Shown here one piece after another: positions 19,301-26,441 of a DNA stretch of 32,230 nucleotides (position 1 is the stretch's first letter; every line of letters starts with the position of its first letter). The stretch spans positions 1-32,230 of the forward strand of contig QIHU01000241.1 in the NCBI GenBank assembly GCA_003231035.1. Reading direction: 5' to 3'. The notes under the pieces are model-generated. The model was not told the origin of the DNA. It saw only the letters and a program-made list of their open reading frames with translations, and ran no database searches. The stretch is from Acidobacteriota bacterium (GTDB lineage: Bacteria; Acidobacteriota; Thermoanaerobaculia; Multivoradales; SZUA-115). The translations under genes and the position numbers were made by a program.

Positions 19301-20976
19301 TGCCGGCCCCCGACGCCTCGGCGGCGCAGGCCCTCTACGTGGCGCCGCGCAACGCCGACGAAGAGAAGATGGCCGACATCTGGGCCGATTTGTTGAAGCT
19401 CGAGCGGGTGGGGGTCCACGACGATTTCTTCGACCTCGGCGGGGACTCGCTCCTCGTCGTGCGGGTGGTGACCAAGGCGGCCAAGGCCGGCGTCACGATC
19501 ACCACCAAACAGGCTTTCGAACATAAGACGATCTCCGAACTGATCGCGGCGGCGGGCTCGGTGGACATCATCGCCGAGCAGGCAGCGGTGGTCGGCCATC
19601 ACCCGTGGACCCCGGCGCAACTGCACTTCCAAGAGCTGCGCCACCCCAACGAACACTTTCACTCGACTGGAAACCTGTTGGAGATTCGCCAGGGAGCGAT
19701 CGATCCGGTTGTGGTGCGACGGGCGCTCCAGGTGATGCAGCGCCACCACGACACCCTGCGCATGCGCATGGTCGAGGAGCCTTACGCGGGCCAAACCGAC
19801 GTCGGCGCCTACCAGCTGGGGGCGAACCGCCATCTGATCATCGAGCCGGTGGGTAGACTCCCGGCATTGCGCTACGTCGATCTGAGCGGCTTGCCCCAGG
19901 CGGAGCACGAAACCCACATGACCACCGTCGCCCGAGAGACGGTGACCGGCTACGACCTGGCTCGCGGGCCGCTGTTCAGGGCGGTGATCTTCGAGCTGGA
20001 ACCGGGTTGCCCACGACAGCTCTTCTTGAGCGCTCATTTCTACCCGGTCGACCTCGGCTCCTGGATACCGCTGCTCGATGATTTCGACACCGTCTACGGC
20101 CAACTTCTCGCCGGAGAAGAGGTGCAACTTCAACCTAAGACCACCTCGGCGGTCGATTGGGCCAAGCGGCTCCAAGAACGCGCCCTCAACCTGCCGGACG
20201 CGGAGCGCAAATACTGGCTGGAGCAAGCACCGCTCAAACCGACCCGCATTCCCATGGACCACCAGACCGGCCCCAACGATTGGACGGCGGCGCGGGTGGA
20301 ACGGATGGTGCTCTCGGCCGAGGACACCGAGATTCTGCTCAGCCACGCGCCCCGCGCTTTCGGAGTGCAGATCGACGGCATCATGGTCACCGCGATCCTG
20401 GAGGCTTTCGCCGAGTGGGTGAAGGCGCGGGAGTTCCCGATCGTGCTCCTCGGTCACGGTCGCGAGCCGCTCTACGACGATATGGACATCAGCCGCACCG
20501 TGGGTTGGTTCAACAGTCTCTATCCGATCAACGTCGTTCTCGGCCCGGAGGCGCAGTTCGACGACGTCGCCCGTTTCGTCAACCGGCAGCTACGCGAAGT
20601 TCCGCACGGAGGAATGGGCTACGGCAGCCTCAAGTACCTGGGCGGCGATCAGGAGGCGGCTCGCCATCTGCGCGCCGCGGCCTGGCCACAGATCTTCTTC
20701 AACTATGTCGGTTCGGACAACTCGAAGGAGTTGCGTTCCTTCAAGAAGCTCGAGCAGTTCGGCGGCTACTTCCTGGACGTCCACACCCAACGGCTCACCC
20801 CGATTGTGCTCACCGGGATGATCGTCGAAGACGAGTTGCTCCTCAAGTGGGAGTGGAGCGTGAATCTTCACAACCAGGAAACGATTCTGGCGCTTCTCAA
20901 GCGCTGTCGTGAGGTGATCGATTGGTTCCTCACCGAATATCGCCGCCGGGAGGCGGCCAGGGGGGTGGTCTTGTGA
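16306..20976 (+). CDS. Nonribosomal peptide synthetase 4, C-A-PCP-E-like, no thioesterase
   Basis: A one-module NRPS of 1556 aa. A basic N-terminal helix (PEERAKLFEKVLLRRKPR) precedes an LCL-type C domain (about 50-500). Its His motif is HHIANDQ (His 183-184, Gln 189), with Gln where Gly is expected. The A domain (about 509-1000) has YTSGSTGTPKGV, YGPTEATIWS and GKTDRLAL; its pocket reads D-I-L-Q-C-G-V-I-W-K, glycine-like (inference). The PCP has LGGDS at Ser 1048, the form that accompanies E domains. An epimerase-like domain (about 1090-1550) runs to the C-terminus. No thioesterase or reductase domain follows, although this is the last synthetase gene in the run. The chosen start has the AAGGAGA site 5 nt upstream. 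A 72-nt gap without a visible terminator leads to the exporter gene. Confidence 0.95.
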   Translation: MAEPEIARRIADLPPEERAKLFEKVLLRRKPRSETPSRPPLLRHSRDDFSFLLSFAQQRLWFLNLYEPDSPEYNVPQTFRIEGVLDPELLEGSLNGVVSRHESLRTTFVSQEGTPYQRVAPAMRVALPCLDLTHQPEEEAWEVAMEGCREDAAQPFDLAAGPLLRGRLYRVAEEGWVLYLNVHHIANDQWSMGVLARELAEFYAAGAEKRAPDLPELPVQYLDYGLWQREWLSGEELERQVDFWRRRLGSVPPLDLPTDRPRPAVRTFAGNTLPLALAPGLGSQLGKLAAAESATLFMVLSAAFKALLHHYTAQEDFAVGTLIANRRLPQVEDLIGFFANTLVLRTDLAGDPPFSQLIEREREVALDAFAHQDLPFEKLIDELNPPRDTSRTPLCQAMLILLNAPGEPLHLPGAELAPVALDNRTSKMEMTLYLAGEGDGLGGYLEYNRDLFDRATIERFLGHFHTLLESCVADPNLPLSRVPLLAEEERRHLLFDLNDTTTPAPTAPLHHLLAARCAASPEATAVEVAGEKLTYGDLERRSNRLARYLARRGVGPEVLVGLCVERSLDMVVALLAVLKAGGGYVPLDPEYPASRLERMLGDSRAPVVVTQTALIEKLPPNTATIVTLDKDGDGAAIAAESAEPFDGGASLSSLAYVIYTSGSTGTPKGVQISHLALVNFLRSMERSPGFTAADSLLGVTTLSFDIAGLELYLPLLAGGRLVLAARDEAQAGERLVELLDRSEITVMQATPATWRLLLGAGWSGDPNLKVLCGGEALPEDLAAELVAKAGEVWNVYGPTEATIWSTLDRLEPVGKVSIGLPLDNTQVHLLAPGSLLPVPLGVPGELLIGGLGLARGYRGLPAMTADRFVPDPHSEVAGARLYRTGDLARRFPDGRLECLGRIDHQVKVRGFRIELGEIEVALASHDGVAQTVVLAREDTPGSKRLVAYWTGTAGSQPPSTADLKNWIQQSLPDYMVPAFFVPLDELPLTPNGKTDRLALPAPDASAAQALYVAPRNADEEKMADIWADLLKLERVGVHDDFFDLGGDSLLVVRVVTKAAKAGVTITTKQAFEHKTISELIAAAGSVDIIAEQAAVVGHHPWTPAQLHFQELRHPNEHFHSTGNLLEIRQGAIDPVVVRRALQVMQRHHDTLRMRMVEEPYAGQTDVGAYQLGANRHLIIEPVGRLPALRYVDLSGLPQAEHETHMTTVARETVTGYDLARGPLFRAVIFELEPGCPRQLFLSAHFYPVDLGSWIPLLDDFDTVYGQLLAGEEVQLQPKTTSAVDWAKRLQERALNLPDAERKYWLEQAPLKPTRIPMDHQTGPNDWTAARVERMVLSAEDTEILLSHAPRAFGVQIDGIMVTAILEAFAEWVKAREFPIVLLGHGREPLYDDMDISRTVGWFNSLYPINVVLGPEAQFDDVARFVNRQLREVPHGGMGYGSLKYLGGDQEAARHLRAAAWPQIFFNYVGSDNSKELRSFKKLEQFGGYFLDVHTQRLTPIVLTGMIVEDELLLKWEWSVNLHNQETILALLKRCREVIDWFLTEYRRREAARGVVL
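19576..20973 (+). other. C-terminal E-like domain of NRPS4 with substituted catalytic residues
   Basis: E-domain landmarks are present: HPWTPAQLHF at the start, GHGREPLYDDMDISRTVGWF, the GMGYG segment and FFNYVGS. The HHxxxDG motif is HFYPVDL (His 1244, Phe 1245, Asp 1249, Leu 1250), so the second His is Phe. The residue before GHGRE, normally the conserved Glu, is Leu 1382. The fold looks intact while both catalytic positions are changed. Being the last domain of the assembly line, it may be a docking, gating or release element (inference). Confidence 0.75.
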
Positions 20977-21037
20977 ATCGGCTCACCCTCGCGGACACAG
21001 TCCCTGTACAACTTCAACCCTTTGGACAGCGTTTCAT

Positions 21038-21042
21038 GGAGG
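21038..21042 (+). promoter_or_regulatory. Ribosome binding site of the MFS gene
   Basis: GGAGG lies 6 nt before ATG 21049. It supports this start over the in-frame TTG at 21022. Confidence 0.6.
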
Positions 21043-21048
21043 CGGACC

Positions 21049-22434
21049 ATGACGGAACAACCTAGTCAACGTAGCTTTCGAATTTTCGGCATTATCTGGG
21101 TAGGTCAACTGATCTCGTTGATCGGCTCCGGCATGACAACGTTCACGTTGGCGATCTGGATCTTGAGAAATACCGAGCACGTCACCAACTACACCCTGGC
21201 CATTGTGCTCGCCAGCCTTCCCGGAACTCTGCTGGCGCCTTTCGCCGGTGCTCTGGTCGATCGCTGGAGCCGGCGGCTGGTGATGATCGGCTCCGACATC
21301 GCTCCGGCGATCGTCACCTTGACCGTTGCCTGGCTACTGATGCAGAACAATCTACAGCTTTGGCATGTTTACATCGGTGTGGTGGTGGGGTCGATCGCGC
21401 AGACCTTTCAGTGGCCAGCCTACATGGCCTCGATCACCTTGCTGGTGCCGAAGGAGCAATACGGGCGGGTGAACGGCATGCTCCAGTTTGGCCAGGCGGC
21501 CACCACCATCGCGGCACCCGCTCTCGCCGGCTTGTTGCTCTCCTTCATGAGTCTTTCGAAGGTGCTCTTGATCGACTTCGTGACCTTCCTCTTCGCGGTC
21601 ACTACGCTGGCCATCGTGCGCATCCCACAGCCGCCTGAAAGCGAGGCCGGCAAGGCTTCGAAAGGGTCAATCTGGCAGGAGGTCAAGTTTGCCTGGAACT
21701 ACATCCGGGAGCGCAAAGGGTTGTTCAATTTGTTGATGTTCTTTGCCGTGGTCAACTTGGCGGCGAGCGTGACCGGAGTTGCGTTGATGCCGATGGTTCT
21801 TGGCTTTGCCTCGGAAGCAGGGGTTGGGACGATCATGTCGATGGTCGGAGTCGGGTTGCTGATCGGTGGCTTCATCATGACCGCCACCGGTGGGCCGAAG
21901 AAGAAGATCTACGGGGTGCTCGGTGCCGGTGCCATGTACAGCATCTGTTTCGTGATGATCGGACTCAAACCGTCGATTTGGCTGGTCGGTGCCGGGGTGG
22001 TCCTCTGGTACACCGTCCTGCCGATCATGAATGCCAGCAGCCAGACCATTTGGATGAGCAAGGTGGAGCCGGATCTGCAGGGTCGCGTCTTCTCGATGCG
22101 GCGCATGATGGCGCAGTTCACCGTGCCGATCGGAGATTTCTCGGCCGGCCCGCTGGCCGACAAGATCTTCAACCCGCTCCTCATCGCTGGCGGACCGTTG
22201 GCCGCCTCGGTGGGAGGCGTGATCGGGGTGGGGCCCGGCCGTGGCATTGGCCTGATGTTCCTGGTCATGGCGATCGTGCCTGGCCTTGCCGCCCTCTGGG
22301 GTTTTCTGAATCCCAGGGTGCGCAATGTTGAAACTGAAATACCGGACCACTCGGCGGCGCCAGAAGCGGCGCCGGATGTCGAGGAGACCGGCGGAGAAAC
22401 GAGTGCAACCGATGCCGCGGAGGCGGGAGCTTAA
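21049..22434 (+). CDS. MFS transporter, DHA3-like, probable peptide exporter
   Basis: A 461-aa inner-membrane protein with about twelve hydrophobic segments between residues 9 and 430. After the second segment it has the MFS motif-A-like loop AGALVDRWSRR (residues 66-76). Overall it resembles the DHA3 group of drug and macrolide efflux proteins. A hydrophilic, Ala/Glu-rich tail of about 30 residues follows the last membrane segment. It lies 72 nt after the last NRPS gene and 13 nt before the next gene, on the same strand, so export or self-resistance for the NRPS product is the natural reading (inference from context). The substrate cannot be read from the sequence. The start is chosen because of the GGAGG site. 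Confidence 0.9.
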   Translation: MTEQPSQRSFRIFGIIWVGQLISLIGSGMTTFTLAIWILRNTEHVTNYTLAIVLASLPGTLLAPFAGALVDRWSRRLVMIGSDIAPAIVTLTVAWLLMQNNLQLWHVYIGVVVGSIAQTFQWPAYMASITLLVPKEQYGRVNGMLQFGQAATTIAAPALAGLLLSFMSLSKVLLIDFVTFLFAVTTLAIVRIPQPPESEAGKASKGSIWQEVKFAWNYIRERKGLFNLLMFFAVVNLAASVTGVALMPMVLGFASEAGVGTIMSMVGVGLLIGGFIMTATGGPKKKIYGVLGAGAMYSICFVMIGLKPSIWLVGAGVVLWYTVLPIMNASSQTIWMSKVEPDLQGRVFSMRRMMAQFTVPIGDFSAGPLADKIFNPLLIAGGPLAASVGGVIGVGPGRGIGLMFLVMAIVPGLAALWGFLNPRVRNVETEIPDHSAAPEAAPDVEETGGETSATDAAEAGA

Positions 22435-22447
22435 GAGGATGAGAATT

Positions 22448-24736
22448 ATGAGATTTGGAGAGATAGGCAGAGTGTGGAACATCGCGTTGACTCACTGCCT
22501 GTGGCTAGCGATTCTGACCATGATGGCGGTGCCGGTGGTGGCACAGAAGGACGAAGCGGCAGCCGTCCCGGCGCAACCGTTGCGACACTTCGAGGTCACC
22601 CAGGCGAGTTCGCCGATCAAGATTGACGGCCTGCTCGACGAAGCGGCCTGGGAGACGGCGGTGGTCATCGATCTGCCCTATGAGTGGTTCCCGAGCGACA
22701 ACGGCACTCCGCCGGTGAGGACCGAGTCGTTGGTCACCTACGACCGCACCAATATTTACATCGCTTTTCGCGCCTTCGATCCGAATCCCGAGGAGATCCG
22801 GGCCCACTTGATGGACCGCGACGCGATCGGCCTCTTCATCCAAGACGATCATGTGGGCTTCACCCTCGATACTTTCAATGACGAACGGCGCGCCTTCCAC
22901 TTCCGGGTCAACCCTCTGGGGGTGCAGATCGACGCCGTCTTTTCAGAACGCACCGCGCGCGAGGACTACTCGGTCGACCTCATCTGGGACTCGGCCGGCC
23001 GGGTCCATGCCGAGGGGTACGTCGTCGAGGTGGCCATTCCGCTCAAGCAACTCCGCTTTTCTCGCAGCGACGAGGCGCAGACCTGGGGCTACGAGGCATT
23101 TCGTAGCTATCCACGCAGCGTTCGCCATCGGATTACCTCGCGTTTTACCGATCGTGAGAAGGACTGCCTGCTGTGTCAAGAGAATAAGATCAGCGGCTTC
23201 CAACAACTGAAGACCGGCAACAATCTTGAGATTACCCCCACCGTGACGGGGATCAGCACGGATAGCGTGGACACCTTTCCTGACGGCCGTCTTCAGAACG
23301 TCGTGGAGGACCTAGAGGCCGGTGTTTCGTTGCGTTGGGGGGTCACTCCGAACATCACCGTCAGCGCCACGGTCAATCCTGACTTTTCACAGGTCGAAGC
23401 CGATGTGGCGCAGCTCGATATCAACAACAGATTCGCCCTCTTCTTTCCCGAAAAGCGCCCCTTCTTCCTAGAAGGGTCGGACCTCTTTCAGACGCCTCTC
23501 AACGCGGTCTTTACCCGCACCGTGGCCAACCCCCGCTGGGGCACCAAGCTCTCCGCCAAGGAGGGTAAGAACACCTTGGGTCTCTTCGTCACCGACGATC
23601 GGATTACCAATATTCTGATTCCAGGCAACCAAGGTTCGAGCTTTGCCTTTCTGGACGATGATCTGACCACCGGTGTGGTCCACTACACCCGAGAGGTGGG
23701 GAAGTTCTCGGCGATTGGCCTGCTGTACACCGGGCGCGAGGGCGACGGCTATTTCAACCGTGTGGGCGGGATCGATGGTTTCTTGCGTTTCACCCCTTCC
23801 GACACCGTACGGGTTCAGTACCTGCGCTCGGATACGCTCTATCCCGTGGAGGTGGCGGACCGTTTCGGTCTGCCCACTGACCCTTTCGACGGCGACGCCT
23901 TCTCCGTGCGCTACGACCACTTCGCCAAACTTTGGAGGGGATTCGTGCGCTACGAGAATCTCGATCCAGAGTTCCGTGCCGATGCTGGCTTTATCCCGAG
24001 GGTCGATGTCAAGACTTCCGAGGTAGGTTACGAGCGTGTGGTCTATGGCGAGCAGGGCGACTGGTATGCACAAATGAGTTTCGGCGGTCGCGCCCTGCGG
24101 ACTGAGGATCACAGCGGTCTACTGACCGATGAGGAGATCGAAGTTTTCGGCATTTACCAAGGGCCGAAGCAGTCCTTCGTTCGGCTACAACTCTTCGACA
24201 ACCAGGAGTTCTTCGGCGGGGTGACCTACGACATTCAAAAGGCGCGGCTGTTTGGGCAGTTCACCCCCAGCGGCAACGTGCGCGCCTCGCTGGCGATTTG
24301 GTCGGGTGACGAGGTCGATTTCGCCAATGGCCGACCCGGCGATCAGGTCTTGATCAGTCCCAACGTGCTGATGCGTTTGGGACGTCACCTGTCGGTGGAA
24401 GTCGACTATCTGCGCCGGGAGCTCGACGTGGAGGGAGGGCGGCTGTTCACCGCCGAGCTAGCGCAAGCCAATATCATCTACAACTTCAACGTGCGCTCGT
24501 TCGTGCGTGGAATCTTCCAGTACCAGAAGATCGCTCGCGACCCGTCTCTGTACACCCGAACGGTGGTAGAGGAGAACAGCGACTTCTTCGTTCAATTCCT
24601 CTACTCCTACAAGATCAACCCACAGACCGTCCTCTTCGTTGGCTATACCGACACCCGCGCGGGGGTGGAGGACGTCTCTTTGCAGCAGACCGATCGCACC
24701 TTCTTCCTGAAACTGGGCTATGCCTTCCTCTACTGA
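22448..24736 (+). CDS. DUF5916 outer-membrane beta-barrel protein with CBM9-like N-terminal domain
   Basis: A 762-aa exported protein. Residues 1-32 form a signal peptide (hydrophobic core LWLAILTMMAVPVVA, probable cleavage before Gln 33). A carbohydrate-binding family 9-like domain follows (KIDGLLDEAAW at about 58-68). Then come the DUF5916 hallmarks NPDFSQVEADVAQLD and FFPEKRPFFLEG (about 309-345). The rest is rich in alternating aromatic strands and ends in GYAFLY, a terminal aromatic signal expected of outer-membrane barrels. The family has no well-established function. ATG 22448 has AGAGG 9 nt upstream; ATG 22439 is possible, but the same site would then touch the start. It lies 13 nt after the exporter gene and 31 nt before the radical SAM gene, so it is very probably in the cluster's transcript. 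A role as outer-membrane conduit or receptor for the product is inference. Confidence 0.85.
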   Translation: MRFGEIGRVWNIALTHCLWLAILTMMAVPVVAQKDEAAAVPAQPLRHFEVTQASSPIKIDGLLDEAAWETAVVIDLPYEWFPSDNGTPPVRTESLVTYDRTNIYIAFRAFDPNPEEIRAHLMDRDAIGLFIQDDHVGFTLDTFNDERRAFHFRVNPLGVQIDAVFSERTAREDYSVDLIWDSAGRVHAEGYVVEVAIPLKQLRFSRSDEAQTWGYEAFRSYPRSVRHRITSRFTDREKDCLLCQENKISGFQQLKTGNNLEITPTVTGISTDSVDTFPDGRLQNVVEDLEAGVSLRWGVTPNITVSATVNPDFSQVEADVAQLDINNRFALFFPEKRPFFLEGSDLFQTPLNAVFTRTVANPRWGTKLSAKEGKNTLGLFVTDDRITNILIPGNQGSSFAFLDDDLTTGVVHYTREVGKFSAIGLLYTGREGDGYFNRVGGIDGFLRFTPSDTVRVQYLRSDTLYPVEVADRFGLPTDPFDGDAFSVRYDHFAKLWRGFVRYENLDPEFRADAGFIPRVDVKTSEVGYERVVYGEQGDWYAQMSFGGRALRTEDHSGLLTDEEIEVFGIYQGPKQSFVRLQLFDNQEFFGGVTYDIQKARLFGQFTPSGNVRASLAIWSGDEVDFANGRPGDQVLISPNVLMRLGRHLSVEVDYLRRELDVEGGRLFTAELAQANIIYNFNVRSFVRGIFQYQKIARDPSLYTRTVVEENSDFFVQFLYSYKINPQTVLFVGYTDTRAGVEDVSLQQTDRTFFLKLGYAFLY

Positions 24737-24767
24737 GGCGGCGGCGCGACGGCACTGGAGACTGACG

Positions 24768-26441
24768 ATGAACAAACCCATCCTCGATTGCATTCTGGTT
24801 GGCCACAACGAAGGAAATTACCAAGACTTCGTCGAACGGCAACGGATGACCTCCTCGACGACTGGAGCCTACGGCGAGGTGATGACCAACTCGATCCTGT
24901 TCAAGGGGCGCAGGATCACCTACATGGACTTGATGAACTATGGCATTGGTCGGGCGACCGGACGACGGTCAAAACTATCGAGCTTCGGGCCGACCAACCT
25001 CGCTTCGTGCTATCTGCGGAACTTCCTGCGCGGTTGCGGTCTGTCGGCCGAGATCGTCAATACTTTTCAACCTCAGAAGGCTCTGCTCGAAGAGTTCCTC
25101 GACGAGCCGCATCGGGTGGTTGCGATCACCACGACCTTCTACGTCGAGCCAAGCCCCATTCAGGAGATCGTGCAGTTCGTGCGTGAGCGGAGCCCCCAGA
25201 CGACGATTGTGGTGGGTGGGCCGCATGTGTTCAATATCTGCGAGGGTAACGACGCCAAGACGCAGGACTTCATCTTCGAGACCATCGGCGCGGACATCTA
25301 TGTGCAGGAGTCGCAGGGAGAACTTACCCTGTCGAGGATTCTGATGGCTCTGCGTTCCTCGCGGGACCCGGACCTTTCGAAAATCGAAAACCTGATCTAT
25401 CGCGAAGATGGCGCCTATGTGCGCACCACCCGGTTGAGCGAAGAGAATGTGATGAATGAAAACTCGATCGACTGGAGCCAGTTCGATTCGAACTACCTGG
25501 AGCCGATGACGCTGACGCGCACGGCGCGAAGTTGCGCCTTTTCTTGCTCCTTCTGCAACTATCCGCGCATGGCGGGCGCGCTGAGTCTGACCGATATCGA
25601 TGTGGTTGAGCGCGAGTTGAGGCAACTGGAGGAGATCGGCGTGCGCTCGGTGCATTTCATCGACGACACCTTCAACGTGCCGATCCGGCGGTTCAAGGAG
25701 CTGCTGCGGATGATGATCCGCAACCGGTTCACTTTTCGCTGGATGTCCTTCCTGCGCGCCGGCAACGCCGACGCCGAGGCGATTGACCTGATGGCCGAGA
25801 GCAACTGCTTCGGCTCTCTGCTGGGAATCGAATCGGGAGATTCCCAGGTGCTGACAATGATGAACAAGAAGGCTACCATCGAGCTCTACGAACAGGGCAT
25901 CGCCAGACTCAAGACCAACGGCATTCTCGCTTACGGCATGTTCTTCATGGGATTTCCCGGGGAAACGCAGCAGACGGCGCGCAACACCTTCGAGTTTATT
26001 CAGCGCACCGCCCCCGATTTCTACATGACCGGACTCTGGTATCACGATACCTTGGCGCCGATTCACGAACGGGCCCAAGAGCTGGGGATTCGCGGCGCTG
26101 GCTATAACTGGAGTCACAAGACGATGAACTGGCGCGAGGCGGCGCAGTGGGTGCACTACATCTACAACAACATTGATCGATCGACGATCATGCCGCTGAC
26201 CGGTTTCAGCTTCGAGACCCTGCCCTACTTGCTCGGCCTCGGCATGCGGCTGGAAAAGATCAAGGAGTTCGCCCGTTTGGCGCACGGCATGTTGGTCGCC
26301 ACCCTGGACGACGAGCCGCAGGATTTCAGCCGCCAAGAGAGGGAATTGGTCCGCATCTGCGGTGAACTCTACGGCGACGATCTCGCCCACGTCGCCAAGG
26401 AGGCTCTGGCCACGGCGCCACCGATCGAGGTCGCGGTTTGA
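24768..26441 (+). CDS. Cobalamin-binding radical SAM enzyme, PhpK-like (probable methyltransferase)
   Basis: A 557-aa cytoplasmic enzyme. The opening DCILVGHNEGNYQDF and the following GAYGEVMTNSILFKGRRITY match, from memory, the PhpK family of B12-dependent radical SAM methyltransferases. PhpK methylates phosphorus in phosphinothricin-type pathways; homologues also occur in NRPS clusters. A B12-binding-like Rossmann region spans about 75-195 (VGGPH at 149-153), without a DxHxxG cobalt-ligand motif. The radical SAM core follows, with the 4Fe-4S motif CAFSCSFC (Cys 256, 260, 263) and LLGIESGDSQVL further on. GGAG 7 nt before ATG 24768 sets the start. The TGA stop overlaps a possible TTG start of the next gene. 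No phosphonate-forming gene is in view, so methylation at carbon is at least as likely as at phosphorus (inference). Confidence 0.8.
   Translation: MNKPILDCILVGHNEGNYQDFVERQRMTSSTTGAYGEVMTNSILFKGRRITYMDLMNYGIGRATGRRSKLSSFGPTNLASCYLRNFLRGCGLSAEIVNTFQPQKALLEEFLDEPHRVVAITTTFYVEPSPIQEIVQFVRERSPQTTIVVGGPHVFNICEGNDAKTQDFIFETIGADIYVQESQGELTLSRILMALRSSRDPDLSKIENLIYREDGAYVRTTRLSEENVMNENSIDWSQFDSNYLEPMTLTRTARSCAFSCSFCNYPRMAGALSLTDIDVVERELRQLEEIGVRSVHFIDDTFNVPIRRFKELLRMMIRNRFTFRWMSFLRAGNADAEAIDLMAESNCFGSLLGIESGDSQVLTMMNKKATIELYEQGIARLKTNGILAYGMFFMGFPGETQQTARNTFEFIQRTAPDFYMTGLWYHDTLAPIHERAQELGIRGAGYNWSHKTMNWREAAQWVHYIYNNIDRSTIMPLTGFSFETLPYLLGLGMRLEKIKEFARLAHGMLVATLDDEPQDFSRQERELVRICGELYGDDLAHVAKEALATAPPIEVAV

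Noticed and set aside
22325-22447. N-terminal extension of the DUF5916 protein into the MFS gene
   Set aside because: It is Arg-rich, out of frame within a real gene, and would bury the signal peptide.
24768-26441. Phosphinothricin-type phosphonopeptide cluster
   Set aside because: Only the PhpK-like enzyme suggests it; no PEP mutase or other phosphonate gene is visible.
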